This document shows positions 16,737 to 25,689 of a DNA stretch of 64,000 bases, in pieces. Positions within the stretch are counted from its first letter, which is position 1, and the number at the start of each line of letters is the position of its first letter. The stretch comes from JAHJQQ01 sp963737555 (GTDB lineage: Bacteria; Pseudomonadota; Gammaproteobacteria; Thiohalobacterales; Thiohalobacteraceae): the NCBI GenBank assembly GCA_963737555.1, contig CAVTTB010000008.1:529770-593769 (forward strand), written 5' to 3'. A model generated the notes under the pieces. It did not search any database, was not told the origin of the DNA, and saw only the letters and a list, made by a program, of their open reading frames with translations. Made by a program: the position numbers and the translations under genes.

Positions 16737-18098
16737 ATGCACATTCACATTCTCGGTATCTGCGGCACCTTCATGGGCGGTATCGCGCAACTCGCGCGCG
16801 CGGCGGGACATCGCGTGTCGGGTTCCGATACCAACGTCTATCCGCCCATGAGCACGCAGCTCGAAGCGGCAGGCATCGCACTGCAAGAAGGGTTTCGCCC
16901 CGAACATCTACAGCCCGCGCCGGATCAAGTCGTCGTCGGCAATGCACTGTCGCGCGGCAATCCCGCCGTTGAATACCTGCTCGATCAAGGCATCGCCTAC
17001 ACCTCGGGCCCGCAATGGTTGGCCGAGCATGTGCTCGCGGATCGCTGGGTGTTGGCGGTGGCGGGCACGCACGGCAAGACCTCGACCGCCAGCATGCTGG
17101 CCTGGATTCTGGAATACGCTGGCTTGAAGCCGGGATTTCTGATCGGCGGCGTACCGAGCAACTTCGGTGTGTCTGCACGTTTAGGCGAGATGCCGTTCTT
17201 CGTTGTCGAGGCCGACGAATACGACACGGCCTTCTTCGACAAGCGTTCCAAGTTCGTGCATTACCGGCCGCGCACGGCGATTCTCAATAATCTGGAATTC
17301 GATCACGCGGATATCTTTCCCGATGTCGCGGCGATTCAAAGACAGTTCCATCATCTGGTGCGCACTATCCCGGCCAGCGGCTTGATTGTCAGCAATGCCG
17401 ATGACGCGCGACTCGCCGAGGTGCTGGCGATGGGTTGTTGGACGCCGGTGGAAAACGTGACGGCAACGGCAGCACCGGCGCAGTGGCAGGCGCGCAAGCT
17501 CAGCGCCGACGGCAGTCGCTTCGAAGTGCTGTGCGCGGGCGCAGTGCAAGGCACGGTGGAATGGAATCAACTCGGCGATCACAACGTACACAACGCGCTC
17601 GCGGCGATGGCGGCCGCGCGTCATGCCGGCGTGCCCGCCGCGCACGCCATTGCCGCACTGGCGGAATATCAAGGCGTGAAGCGGCGCATGGAAGTGCGCG
17701 GCGTGGTGCGCGACATCACCGTGTATGACGATTTCGCGCATCATCCAACCGCGATTGAAACCACGCTGGCAGGCCTGCGCGACAAGGTCGGCGCGGCGCG
17801 CATCCTCGCGGTGTTGGAGCCGCGTTCCAATACCATGCGTCTGGGCGTGCATCGCGCCGCCATCGCACCTGCATTGGCAAAGGCCGATCGCGTCTGGTTG
17901 TATGAGCCGCCGGATCTCGGCTGGAATCTCAGCGATGTCGCAGCGGCGGCGAAGCCGCAGACCGATGTTGCGGCGACCATCGACGCGGTGGTGAATGCTG
18001 TCGCCGCGGAAGCGCGACCCGGTGATCACATCATCATCATGAGTAATGGCGGCTTCGGCGGTATTCACGCCAAGCTGCTGGTCGCGTTGGCGGGATGA
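16737..18098 (+). CDS. mpl: Mpl, UDP-MurNAc:murein tripeptide ligase
   Basis: Recycles cell-wall peptide by attaching L-Ala-gamma-D-Glu-meso-DAP to UDP-MurNAc in the cytosol. The start at 16737 (MHIHILGICGTFMGG) matches the family N-terminus. Mur-ligase landmarks are intact: AGTHGKTSTASMLAW (ATP P-loop), VVEADEYDTAFFDKRSKFVH, ILNNLEFDHADIF, DDFAHHPTAI and EPRSNTMRLG. The DEYDTAFFDKRSKF form separates Mpl from MurC. At 453 aa the length is normal. Confidence 0.96.
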   Translation: MHIHILGICGTFMGGIAQLARAAGHRVSGSDTNVYPPMSTQLEAAGIALQEGFRPEHLQPAPDQVVVGNALSRGNPAVEYLLDQGIAYTSGPQWLAEHVLADRWVLAVAGTHGKTSTASMLAWILEYAGLKPGFLIGGVPSNFGVSARLGEMPFFVVEADEYDTAFFDKRSKFVHYRPRTAILNNLEFDHADIFPDVAAIQRQFHHLVRTIPASGLIVSNADDARLAEVLAMGCWTPVENVTATAAPAQWQARKLSADGSRFEVLCAGAVQGTVEWNQLGDHNVHNALAAMAAARHAGVPAAHAIAALAEYQGVKRRMEVRGVVRDITVYDDFAHHPTAIETTLAGLRDKVGAARILAVLEPRSNTMRLGVHRAAIAPALAKADRVWLYEPPDLGWNLSDVAAAAKPQTDVAATIDAVVNAVAAEARPGDHIIIMSNGGFGGIHAKLLVALAG

Positions 18099-18184
18099 TG
18101 CTACACATCCCGCGTAGACGCATCTGATTCAGGTTCGCAATAGTGCAGGTAAGGTAAGTTATCAAACGTGAAAGGCGCGTCACC

Positions 18185-18808
18185 ATGACCACACCCAGCC
18201 AACGTCCCATCGCCCTCGCCATCACCGGCGCCTCCGGTGTGCACTACGCGCTGCGCCTGCTGCAATACCTGATCGACGTCGGCGAGACGGTGTACCTGAT
18301 GATCTCCGAGCCGGGACAGATTGTCATCAGCATGGAAACCGAGTTGAAATTGCCGGGACGCCCGGCTGAAATACAGCGCTTTCTCACCGAGTATTACGGT
18401 GCCGAACCCGGGCAATTACAGGTCTTCGGCAAACAGGAATGGACCGCGCCGGTGGCCAGCGGCTCCAGTGTGCCGCGTGCGATGGTGGTGTGTCCCTGCA
18501 CCATGGGCACGCTCGCCGGTATCGCCGCCGGCACCAGCGACAACCTCATCGAACGCGCCGCCGACGTGGTGCTCAAGGAAGGCCGCAAACTCATTCTCGT
18601 CCCGCGCGAAACGCCGTTCTCGGTGATTCACTTGGAGAACATGCTCAAGCTCGCGCGCATGGGTGCGGTGATGATGGCCGCGAATCCTGGCTTCTACCAT
18701 CTACCGCAAAGCCTCGACGACCTGGTCGACTTCATCGTCGCGCGCATCCTCGATCAACTCGACATCGCGCATGATCTGTCGGTGCGCTGGGGCGAGGAGT
18801 CGCCCTGA
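18185..18808 (+). CDS. ubiX: UbiX, flavin prenyltransferase
   Basis: Makes prenylated FMN, the cofactor UbiD-type decarboxylases need in ubiquinone synthesis. Family landmarks: ALAITGASGVHYALRLL, the VVCPCTMGTLAGIAAGTSDN segment, LKEGRKLILVPRETPFS and NPGFYHLPQSLDDLVDFIVA. The 207-aa length is normal. ubiH and ubiI at 37.9-40.3 kb belong to the same pathway. The 263-base gap to the RIO kinase gene holds nothing I recognise. Confidence 0.95.
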   Translation: MTTPSQRPIALAITGASGVHYALRLLQYLIDVGETVYLMISEPGQIVISMETELKLPGRPAEIQRFLTEYYGAEPGQLQVFGKQEWTAPVASGSSVPRAMVVCPCTMGTLAGIAAGTSDNLIERAADVVLKEGRKLILVPRETPFSVIHLENMLKLARMGAVMMAANPGFYHLPQSLDDLVDFIVARILDQLDIAHDLSVRWGEESP

Positions 18809-19071
18809 TTTCTCGGGGTGTCGCGTTTGCAGGGTCTGTTCGGCCGCTTTCGCCCGGTCAATACACGGCGTTGCCCGCGACCGCGCACATCGCCTGCGCG
18901 CAGAAAGTGATTCCAGCCTCGCATCCTTGCTTAGCGTCTGGCATATGCGCCTGCCATACGGCCTAACGAGCCCCGACGGTGTGCCGGCCGGCACAGGTTA
19001 GAGCAGACCAGGGCCTGAAAATGGTATCCTCATGTCCATTATCCCAGGCAATAGACAGACGATAGAGTTAG

Positions 19072-19930
19072 ATGAAAGTACCAAAAAGATTACAACCGCT
19101 GGTCGATGACGGCCTGGTCGATGAAGTCCTTTCCCAGTTGATGAGCGGCAAAGAAGCGCAGGTCTATGTGGTGCGCTGCGGTTCCGCGATTCGCTGTGCC
19201 AAGGTTTATAAAGAGGCGAACCAGCGCAGCTTCAAGCAAGCCGTGCAATATCAGGAAGGCCGCAAGGTTAAGAACACCCGCCAGGCGCGCGCCATGGGTA
19301 AAGGCAGTCGTTACGGTCAAAAAAAGTCGGAAGATGCCTGGCTCAACGCCGAAGTGGATGCGCTCTATCGTTTGGCCACAGCCGGTGTGCGCGTACCCCA
19401 GCCTTTTGGATTTGTCGATGGTGTCTTGTTAATGGAACTGGTCACAGACGCCGAAGGCAACGCTGCTCCACGCCTCAATGATGTGTCTTTATCCGAAGCA
19501 GCAGGCGCGTGATTATCACCAGGTGATGATGGCGGAAATCGTGCGCATGCTCTTCGCCGGTCTTGTTCATGGCGACTTATCGCCGTTCAACGTGTTGGTC
19601 GATGAGAAAGGGCCGGTCATTATCGACCTGCCACAGGCGGTCAATGCGGCAGGCAATAACAGCGCAGGCATGATGCTGGAGCGCGATGTCGACAACATGA
19701 CAGCCCATTTCGGCCGCTTTGCCCCGTCGTTATTGAAAACCGATTACGGCAAGGAAATTTGGGCGCTGTATACCAGCGGCAAACTTCAGCCGGACAGCAA
19801 GTTGACCGGACGCTTTGAACGCAGCACGGTGGATGCCGATGTGACAACCGTCATGCAGGTGATCGACGATGCGCGGGAACAGGAACTTGAGCGGCGTTTG
19901 CGGGAACAGGCCGCCTCGGAAATGGAATAG
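19072..19930 (+). CDS. RIO1-type serine protein kinase (frameshift)
   Basis: RIO kinases are atypical protein kinases; bacterial members have no settled role. The first frame (MKVPKRLQPLVDDGLVDEVL, GKEAQVYVVRCG for ATP binding, CAKVYKEANQRSFK) runs to about 19500. A +1 shift then gives QQARDYHQVMMAEI, the catalytic HGDLSPFNVLV and the metal-binding DLPQAV. The C-terminus is a charged helix. The rebuilt protein of about 286 aa fits the bacterial RIO1/RioA-like family. Both essential kinase motifs are intact, so a base error is likelier than decay. Confidence 0.85.
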
Positions 19931-19982
19931 TCTGTCTGGAGACAGGCGCAATGTCCGTAGCCTGTCGAGAGCAGGTTATTTC

Positions 19983-21230
19983 TCACGGCTCCGCAAATAA
20001 ACTCCGCACCGTCTCCGGAATTTCTCCCTTCGGCGTAAGTTTGTTGTTCTTGCCGACTTCGTAGAGCCCAAACCACTCCTCCGGGTCTTCCGGCTCATGG
20101 CGTGTCGAGTCGGTGTGATCTTCGCCGCTCTTCCACCATTCGTCTTGGAGTTCGAAGAACACCAGGCCGGCGAATTTCTCGTGGCCTTTGGCGGTGCGGG
20201 TGTCCTTCCACACCGAGCGGAACGTCTTCGGTACATCTTCGACGCGATGGCCGCCGAAGCCGGGTACCCAGGCTTTCGGTTCGATGGGTGAGGTTGAAAG
20301 GCCGACTTGGGTGATGAGTATTGGCATGGCGACGCTGGCGGCGAGTTGTTCCAGATACCCTTGATAGGCCGTGCCCGTCACCGACCCTGGCGGTGAAGTT
20401 TTAACGCCGCGCGCGTAGGTGTAGATGTTCATGCACATGAGGTCGCCGATGTCCGCGACTAATACACTCTCGCGCGGTACTTCGATATCCGGACGATCGG
20501 CAAGCGGGCCGACATGCGTCCAACTCGTATGACAATACAAATGCCGTTGGCCATAACGCGTCAGTTCGTAGTCGATGGCCGCATCGATGAGGCGCGCGAG
20601 TGCGACTTCGGTGGGTGTGCGGCCACTGACGACGATGTGCTTGCCGGTAAAGTCGCGCACCTCGGGATGGCGCGTGTCGGTGCGTTTGATGGCGTCGGCG
20701 TGGAGTTCATCGCCGATGGAGAACAACACCAGACGTTCCGGGCGGCCGACGCTGTAGGTGTGATCGATGACGGCCTTGATCTGGGTGATGGTCGCAGCGA
20801 GGAAGGCTTCGTCGAGAAAATCCGGCGCGCCGCCCATGACCCAGATGTCCTGCCCGTAGACGAGATCGTGCTTGTCGAGCTCGGTGAAAAAGTTTTTGGG
20901 CATCAGCAGCGGAAACACATGCAGATAGTTCACGCCCAGTTCGCGCATCAAACCGAGATGTTCGACATAGCGTGCGTCGTCACCGGGTGGCGCGCCGAAC
21001 AACGGGGTCTCGCCCTGCAGATACGGGGAGTAACCCATCCCGCGGAAGAAGGCCGGTTTGTTGCTGCGTCGATCGATGATCGACGTGTCTTTCACGACGA
21101 AGCGCGTGGGTGCGGGCGTCGCGGCGGTGATCCGCGCGGTTTTGCCGAGGGTGGTGAGCGGCTCGGCGAACGCATGGTTGGCCGCAGTCAGAAGCGCGAT
21201 GCAGGCGAAGACGGTAAGCATGTGTGTCAT
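19983..21230 (-). CDS. Secreted glycoside-hydrolase-like (TIM barrel) protein
   Basis: The start at 21230 follows AGGTCC and gives MTHMLTVFACIALLTAANHA, a signal peptide with likely cleavage after AFA. The mature region begins with FVVKDTSIIDRRSNKPAFFRG and MGYSPYLQGETP, then LGVNYLHVFPLL, resembling the TIM-barrel part of GH2/GH72-type carbohydrate enzymes. Candidate acidic residues occur in FSIGDELHADA and near FFELQDEWW. The substrate is not predictable. At 415 aa it is a single-domain enzyme of the periplasm or outside. The gene is on the same strand as, and 67 bases from, the DedA-PAP2-LssY gene. Confidence 0.6.
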   Translation of the reverse strand: MTHMLTVFACIALLTAANHAFAEPLTTLGKTARITAATPAPTRFVVKDTSIIDRRSNKPAFFRGMGYSPYLQGETPLFGAPPGDDARYVEHLGLMRELGVNYLHVFPLLMPKNFFTELDKHDLVYGQDIWVMGGAPDFLDEAFLAATITQIKAVIDHTYSVGRPERLVLFSIGDELHADAIKRTDTRHPEVRDFTGKHIVVSGRTPTEVALARLIDAAIDYELTRYGQRHLYCHTSWTHVGPLADRPDIEVPRESVLVADIGDLMCMNIYTYARGVKTSPPGSVTGTAYQGYLEQLAASVAMPILITQVGLSTSPIEPKAWVPGFGGHRVEDVPKTFRSVWKDTRTAKGHEKFAGLVFFELQDEWWKSGEDHTDSTRHEPEDPEEWFGLYEVGKNNKLTPKGEIPETVRSLFAEP

Positions 21231-21297
21231 GTTTGGACCTTGTGCTGCTGCGATGTGATTCAATGAGCGGATGTCTCGTCGCGAGACTGTGCGATAT

Positions 21298-23280
21298 TCA
21301 ACGCGGCCGTATGAGCAACAGCGGCTGGCCGCTATCATCGCGCTGCCGGTGTTCGACCCACAACACCGGCACGCTGTCGTTGTACAACGTGTCCAACACG
21401 GACGGGGTGTCGCTGCGGCTGACCAGATAACTGAACAGCATCCGCTGCTGCACTTGCAGTTCGGTAACACTGCCGATCCATAACGGTGTCAATGGATCCC
21501 AGAGCATCCACCGTGTCCGCCACAGACGCAATACATAAAGCCGCTGGCCATCCGGGCTGTGACGTATCAGGCGAGTCGATTCATGTTGACCGTCGTGCAC
21601 TTGCGGCAACACCGGTAAGACGGCGAGGTCCGGTTGCGGTGCCAGCCATTGTAATGCGCTGGTGGCGGATAACTCGATGGGACTCTGCCAGCCGTGTTGT
21701 CCAAGCGCGTCGATTAAGGTGCTGAGATCGCCGGCATACTGAACATTGAGGGATTGGCGGTCGCGGTCTTTGAGGTCGTGACGCACGGCCGGCAGCGATC
21801 TCCAATCCTCTTCCCACCAACGCGCCAATGGCACGCTGCGGTATTCGCGCGGTGCCGCATAGCGTTCGGTCTGCTGTTCCAGCGAGAGACCCATGTGCCA
21901 GTTGTTCATGAAGGCGAGGGTGCCGGCGCTGAGTAGCAGCAGGCTCGGCCAGCCGAGCTTGTTGGCGGGATGACGGCGGTAGGCGATACCGAACAGAGAC
22001 ACGCAGACAATGCCGAGCGCCAATCCGCCCAACACATCCGACAACCAGTGCGCACCGAGATACAGGCGTGAAAAGCCAATCGGTACGATCAACAAGGTGA
22101 CGCCGACATACGGCAGCCAACGCCGTGCCGGTGTCAGTTCGCGTGCGATCAACACCGCGAGGAAGCCAAACACGGCGACGCTTAAACTGGTGTGGTTGCT
22201 CGGAAAGCTGAAGGCGCTGATGCCTTCATACATGGCTGATGGCCGCGGCACCGCGATCACCAGTTTGAGTAAGCGTGACAACGCCGCGGTGACGGCGCAT
22301 ACGGCCAGCCAGTGCAAGGCTGCCTTGCCGCGGCCGCGCAGGATCAGCCACGCGCTGCCCGCACCCAGTGTCGCCAGCAAGATCGGACTGTCGCCGAAGC
22401 CGGTGATGAACACCAGCGCCAGATCCGCCAACGGCGAACGCAGTTCCTGCAAGGACTGATAGACGAACAGATCCAAGCCCGACAGCCAGCTGCTCAGCAA
22501 CCACGATGAGAGCAGACTGAGTGGCGTCAACACCGCCACGATGATCGCCAGACCGCGCGCCTCGGGATGCGTCGGATCGAGTACGGCTGCGACCACGGGT
22601 TGCAGTAGCGGATGGTTGCGCGAGGCATCGAGGATGCGCGTCAGCAGAAATCCAGCGCGGGGTTGCAGAAGGTATGCGCTGCGCTGTACTAGCCAGATGC
22701 CGAACCAGACCACCACCAGTAATACCAACACCAGCACAGCCAGGCGTCCGGCGACTTCGGCGGCCAGGCCCAACGATGCACCGAACACCACGCCGGGCAG
22801 GGTGTAGGCCGGCGCCCATAACAAAGCGGAAAACACATTTACCACGAAGAAACGCCGCGGCGGCATATCCAGCATACCGGCCACGGTCGGCAGGATCGGC
22901 CGTACCGGACCGAGGAAGCGCGCCATCACCACACTTTTGCCACCGTGCTTGTGGAAGAAATCCACGCCGCGGTTGAGCAGGGCAGGATAACGTTTGAATG
23001 GCCACATCACGCGCAGGTGTTGATGGAAATGCCGGCCAATCCAGAAGCTGACGCCGTCGCCGAGCACCGCGCCGGCGGCGGCCCACAACAGTGTGGGTAA
23101 CAGTTCCAACGCGCCGGCCGCCACCAACGCGCCGATACCGAACATGATCGCCACGCCCGGCAGAATCAGCCCGACCAAGGCCAGCGATTCACCGGCGGAA
23201 ATCAGGAACACGCCCAGGTAGGCCCAGTGCGGGTTCTGTTGTATCCAATCGATCAGGGTTTGAAAGGTGTCGGCGAACAT
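21298..23280 (-). CDS. DedA-PAP2-LssY fusion membrane protein, 660 aa
   Basis: Three parts are visible. Residues 1-200 are a DedA/VTT domain (LGVFLISAGESLALVGLILP, then GDGVSFWIGRHF and ARFLGPVRPILP), a family linked to lipid scrambling and undecaprenyl phosphate recycling. Residues about 270-440 are a PAP2 phosphatase: KLVIAVPRPS, SFPSNHTS and SRLYLGAHWLSDVLGG hold the catalytic residues. The last 200 residues are a soluble LssY-like C-terminal domain. The fusion suggests a lipid-phosphate phosphatase working at the membrane. No frameshift is seen over 2 kb. Confidence 0.88.
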   Translation of the reverse strand: MFADTFQTLIDWIQQNPHWAYLGVFLISAGESLALVGLILPGVAIMFGIGALVAAGALELLPTLLWAAAGAVLGDGVSFWIGRHFHQHLRVMWPFKRYPALLNRGVDFFHKHGGKSVVMARFLGPVRPILPTVAGMLDMPPRRFFVVNVFSALLWAPAYTLPGVVFGASLGLAAEVAGRLAVLVLVLLVVVWFGIWLVQRSAYLLQPRAGFLLTRILDASRNHPLLQPVVAAVLDPTHPEARGLAIIVAVLTPLSLLSSWLLSSWLSGLDLFVYQSLQELRSPLADLALVFITGFGDSPILLATLGAGSAWLILRGRGKAALHWLAVCAVTAALSRLLKLVIAVPRPSAMYEGISAFSFPSNHTSLSVAVFGFLAVLIARELTPARRWLPYVGVTLLIVPIGFSRLYLGAHWLSDVLGGLALGIVCVSLFGIAYRRHPANKLGWPSLLLLSAGTLAFMNNWHMGLSLEQQTERYAAPREYRSVPLARWWEEDWRSLPAVRHDLKDRDRQSLNVQYAGDLSTLIDALGQHGWQSPIELSATSALQWLAPQPDLAVLPVLPQVHDGQHESTRLIRHSPDGQRLYVLRLWRTRWMLWDPLTPLWIGSVTELQVQQRMLFSYLVSRSDTPSVLDTLYNDSVPVLWVEHRQRDDSGQPLLLIRPR

Positions 23281-23333
23281 GGTCGGCGATTATACGCCTG
23301 CGAAGGGCAACAAGCAAAATCAAAATCTTGTCA

Positions 23334-23465
23334 GCCACGGAAAACACGGATGGTATCAATGAAAGAGAGTAGTGCCGCAAAGAACCAAGCGATCATACGG
23401 ACAGCAATTCGAGGCGGGCCATGACATGCAGTCATCATGTCTGTGCTTTCCGTGTTTTCCGTGGC
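23334..23465. repeat. GCCACGGAAAACACGGA inverted repeat
   Basis: The left arm GCCACGGAAAACACGGA at 23334 and right arm TCCGTGTTTTCCGTGGC ending at 23465 enclose about 100 bases with no ORF of note. A second copy is at 32738-32857, and a fragment with CCACGGAAGTCACGG is near 8285. Confidence 0.75.
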
Positions 23466-23477
23466 AAAAAATAGTTT

Positions 23478-24758
23478 TCAAAGTGCCGCGAAACTCTTTT
23501 CCGCCGCGGCAAAGGTCGCCTCCAACGCCGCCTGATCATGCGCCGCCGAGACGAAGCCCGCTTCATACGCCGACGGCGCGAGATACACGCCGTGATTGAG
23601 CATCGCGTGGAAGAACAATTTGAAGCGGTCGAGGTTGCATTGACCCACTTGATAGAAGTTGTGTACGTCGCGCGCTTCGGTGAAGAACAGCCCGAACATG
23701 CCGCCGACACGATTGCAGGTCAGTGGGATATTCGCCTTGCGCGCGCGTTCCATCAACCCGTCGGTCAGTTGTTCCGTGGTTTTCGTCAGGCGTTCATGGA
23801 AGCCCGGCGCCTGAACCTTCTTCAGCGTCGCGAGACCGGCGGCCATGGCCACCGGATTGCCCGACAGCGTGCCGGCCTGATACACCGGGCCGAGCGGCGC
23901 GATCTGTTCCATGATTTCGCGTTTGCCGCCGAAGGCGCCGACCGGCAGGCCGCCGCCAACGACTTTGCCGAGGGTGGTGAGATCGGGCGTGACACCGTAA
24001 TACGCTTGCGCGCCACCGAGTGCGACGCGAAAACCGGTCATCACTTCGTCGAAGATCAACACCGCACCGTATTCACTGCACACCGCGCGCAGGCCTTCGA
24101 GAAAGCCCGGCTGCGGCGGCACGCAATTCATATTGCCGGCGACCGGCTCGACGATGATGGCGGCGATTTGACCGCCGACATGGGCGAACGCCTCGCGTAC
24201 CTGCTCGAGGTTGTTGTATTCCAAGGTCAGCGTGTGTTCGGCGAGCGCCACCGGCACGCCGGGTGAGGTCGGCACACCGAGCGTCAATGCGCCGGAGCCG
24301 GCCTTGACCAACAACGAGTCCGAATGGCCGTGATAGCAGCCTTCGAATTTCACGATCTTGTCGCGGCCGGTGAAGCCGCGCGCGAGACGGATCGCGCTCA
24401 TGGTCGCCTCGGTGCCGGAGCTGACCATGCGCACCATGTCCATCGACGGCACCAGTTCACAGAGCAGATCGGCCATGCGCGTTTCGATCTCGGTCGGCGC
24501 GCCGAAACCCAAACCGTTGGCGGCGGCCTCCTGCACGGCGCGGATCACGTCGGGATCGGCGTGGCCGAGGATCATCGGTCCCCAGGAACCCACATAGTCG
24601 ACATAGCGTTTGCCATCGGCATCGAAGATGTACGCACCCGCGCCGCGCTCGAAGAACAGCGGTTCGCCGCCGACACCTTTGAAGGCGCGCACCGGCGAGT
24701 TCACGCCGCCGGGGATGTGCTGCTGGGCCTGCTGGAACAACTCATGCGATTTGGTCAT
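23478..24758 (-). CDS. hemL: HemL, glutamate-1-semialdehyde 2,1-aminomutase
   Basis: A PLP enzyme that makes 5-aminolevulinate, the first dedicated precursor of tetrapyrroles in the C5 pathway. The intact 426-aa frame starts MTKSHELFQQAQQHIPGGVN and shows FFERGAGAYIFDADGK, VSSGTEATMSAIRLARG, FEGCYHGHSDSLLVKAGSG, ILIFDEVMTGFRVA and the PLP lysine in TTLGKVVGGGLPVGAF. A 208-base repeat block separates it from thiE. Confidence 0.97.
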   Translation of the reverse strand: MTKSHELFQQAQQHIPGGVNSPVRAFKGVGGEPLFFERGAGAYIFDADGKRYVDYVGSWGPMILGHADPDVIRAVQEAAANGLGFGAPTEIETRMADLLCELVPSMDMVRMVSSGTEATMSAIRLARGFTGRDKIVKFEGCYHGHSDSLLVKAGSGALTLGVPTSPGVPVALAEHTLTLEYNNLEQVREAFAHVGGQIAAIIVEPVAGNMNCVPPQPGFLEGLRAVCSEYGAVLIFDEVMTGFRVALGGAQAYYGVTPDLTTLGKVVGGGLPVGAFGGKREIMEQIAPLGPVYQAGTLSGNPVAMAAGLATLKKVQAPGFHERLTKTTEQLTDGLMERARKANIPLTCNRVGGMFGLFFTEARDVHNFYQVGQCNLDRFKLFFHAMLNHGVYLAPSAYEAGFVSAAHDQAALEATFAAAEKSFAAL

Positions 24759-24787
24759 GCGTATTTATCCTGAACGATCAGATATGT

Positions 24788-24958
24788 TTGAACCGCCAAG
24801 ACGCCGAGGGCGCCAAGATTATTTTGAACCGCCAAGGCGCCAAGACGCCAAGAGTAACTTATTGAAAAGGCCATTCGGTCTTTTCAATGATCATTCTTGG
24901 CGTCTTGGCGCTTGGCGGTTTCCAGGTTTCTTGGCGATCTTGGCGTCTTGGCGGTTCA
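24788..24958. repeat. Nested CGCCAAGACGCCAAG repeats between thiE and hemL
   Basis: At least four direct or inverted copies of the CGCCAAGRCGCCAAG unit flank a short AT-rich centre. Outer arms TTGAACCGCCAAGACGCC and GGCGTCTTGGCGGTTCA pair. This is an expanded form of the repeat at 16610. No gene fits in this stretch. Confidence 0.8.
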
Positions 24959-24966
24959 CAACGAAG

Positions 24967-25581
24967 TCAGTCAAACAACGCCGCGAACCGTCGCGCCGCC
25001 GCTTCGATATCCGGTTGGCCGAACACGCCATGAATGACCGCGAGCATATCCGCGCCGGCGTCGATCAACAGGCCGCCATTGTCCGGGGTGATGCCGCCGA
25101 TGGCAACCAAGGGCAGGGCGAGCGCGTGCCGCGCTGCGCGCAGCAGCTCCGGCGTGGCGGCCAGCGCATCCGGTTTGGTTCGCGAGGGGAAGAAGCGACC
25201 GAAGGCGACATAGTCGGCGCCCTGTTCCGCCGCGGTCTGCGCATGTGTCAACTGGTTGTAACAGGAGACGCCGATAATCGCGCCATTGCCGAGTCGTTGG
25301 CGCGCCGCAGGTAATGCCGCGTCGTCGCGGCCGAGATGCACGCCGGCCGCGCCGATGTCGGCGGCGAGTTGCACATCATCGTTGATGATCAGCAATGCGC
25401 CGTGCTGCTTGCAGAGCGTGTTGAGCGCGGCGGCTTCTGTTGTGCGGCGCGCGGCGTCGTGGCTTTTGTCACGATATTGAATGACGCGTGCACCGCCACG
25501 CAGCGCCGCCGCGACGGCCGGAATCAGGGCGTCGCCGGGCGTGAGCGTGGTGTCGGTGATGGCATAGAGGCCGGTGAGCAT
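24967..25581 (-). CDS. thiE: ThiE, thiamine-phosphate synthase
   Basis: Joins the HMP pyrophosphate and thiazole phosphate moieties into thiamine phosphate. The 204-aa TIM-barrel protein shows the family path: LYAITDTTL, ARVIQYRDKSHD, LIINDDVQLAADIGAAGVHL, IGVSCYN, ADYVAFGRFFPSRTKPDA, LVAIGGITPDNGG and the DMLAVIHGVF end. thiD, which makes its HMP-PP substrate, lies just upstream on the same strand, with a repeat between the two. Confidence 0.95.
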   Translation of the reverse strand: MLTGLYAITDTTLTPGDALIPAVAAALRGGARVIQYRDKSHDAARRTTEAAALNTLCKQHGALLIINDDVQLAADIGAAGVHLGRDDAALPAARQRLGNGAIIGVSCYNQLTHAQTAAEQGADYVAFGRFFPSRTKPDALAATPELLRAARHALALPLVAIGGITPDNGGLLIDAGADMLAVIHGVFGQPDIEAAARRFAALFD

Positions 25582-25605
25582 TTGCGAAGGTTCGTATTGG
25601 AATGT

Positions 25606-25683
25606 ATCGGGGTCAGAGCCGAATTAATTGCTGGCGCGGTAACGGGCTGGCCGTTGGCGTTTGAATTCGGGTCTGACCCCGAT
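25606..25683. repeat. ATCGGGGTCAGA inverted repeat
   Basis: The left arm ATCGGGGTCAGAGCCGAATT and right arm GAATTCGGGTCTGACCCCGAT enclose a 38-base GC-rich centre that is itself palindromic. The GGGTCAGA end matches the cluster at 5719-5891. It lies between thiD and thiE, where a transcript would fold it into a hairpin. Confidence 0.75.
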
Positions 25684-25689
25684 GCTTCT

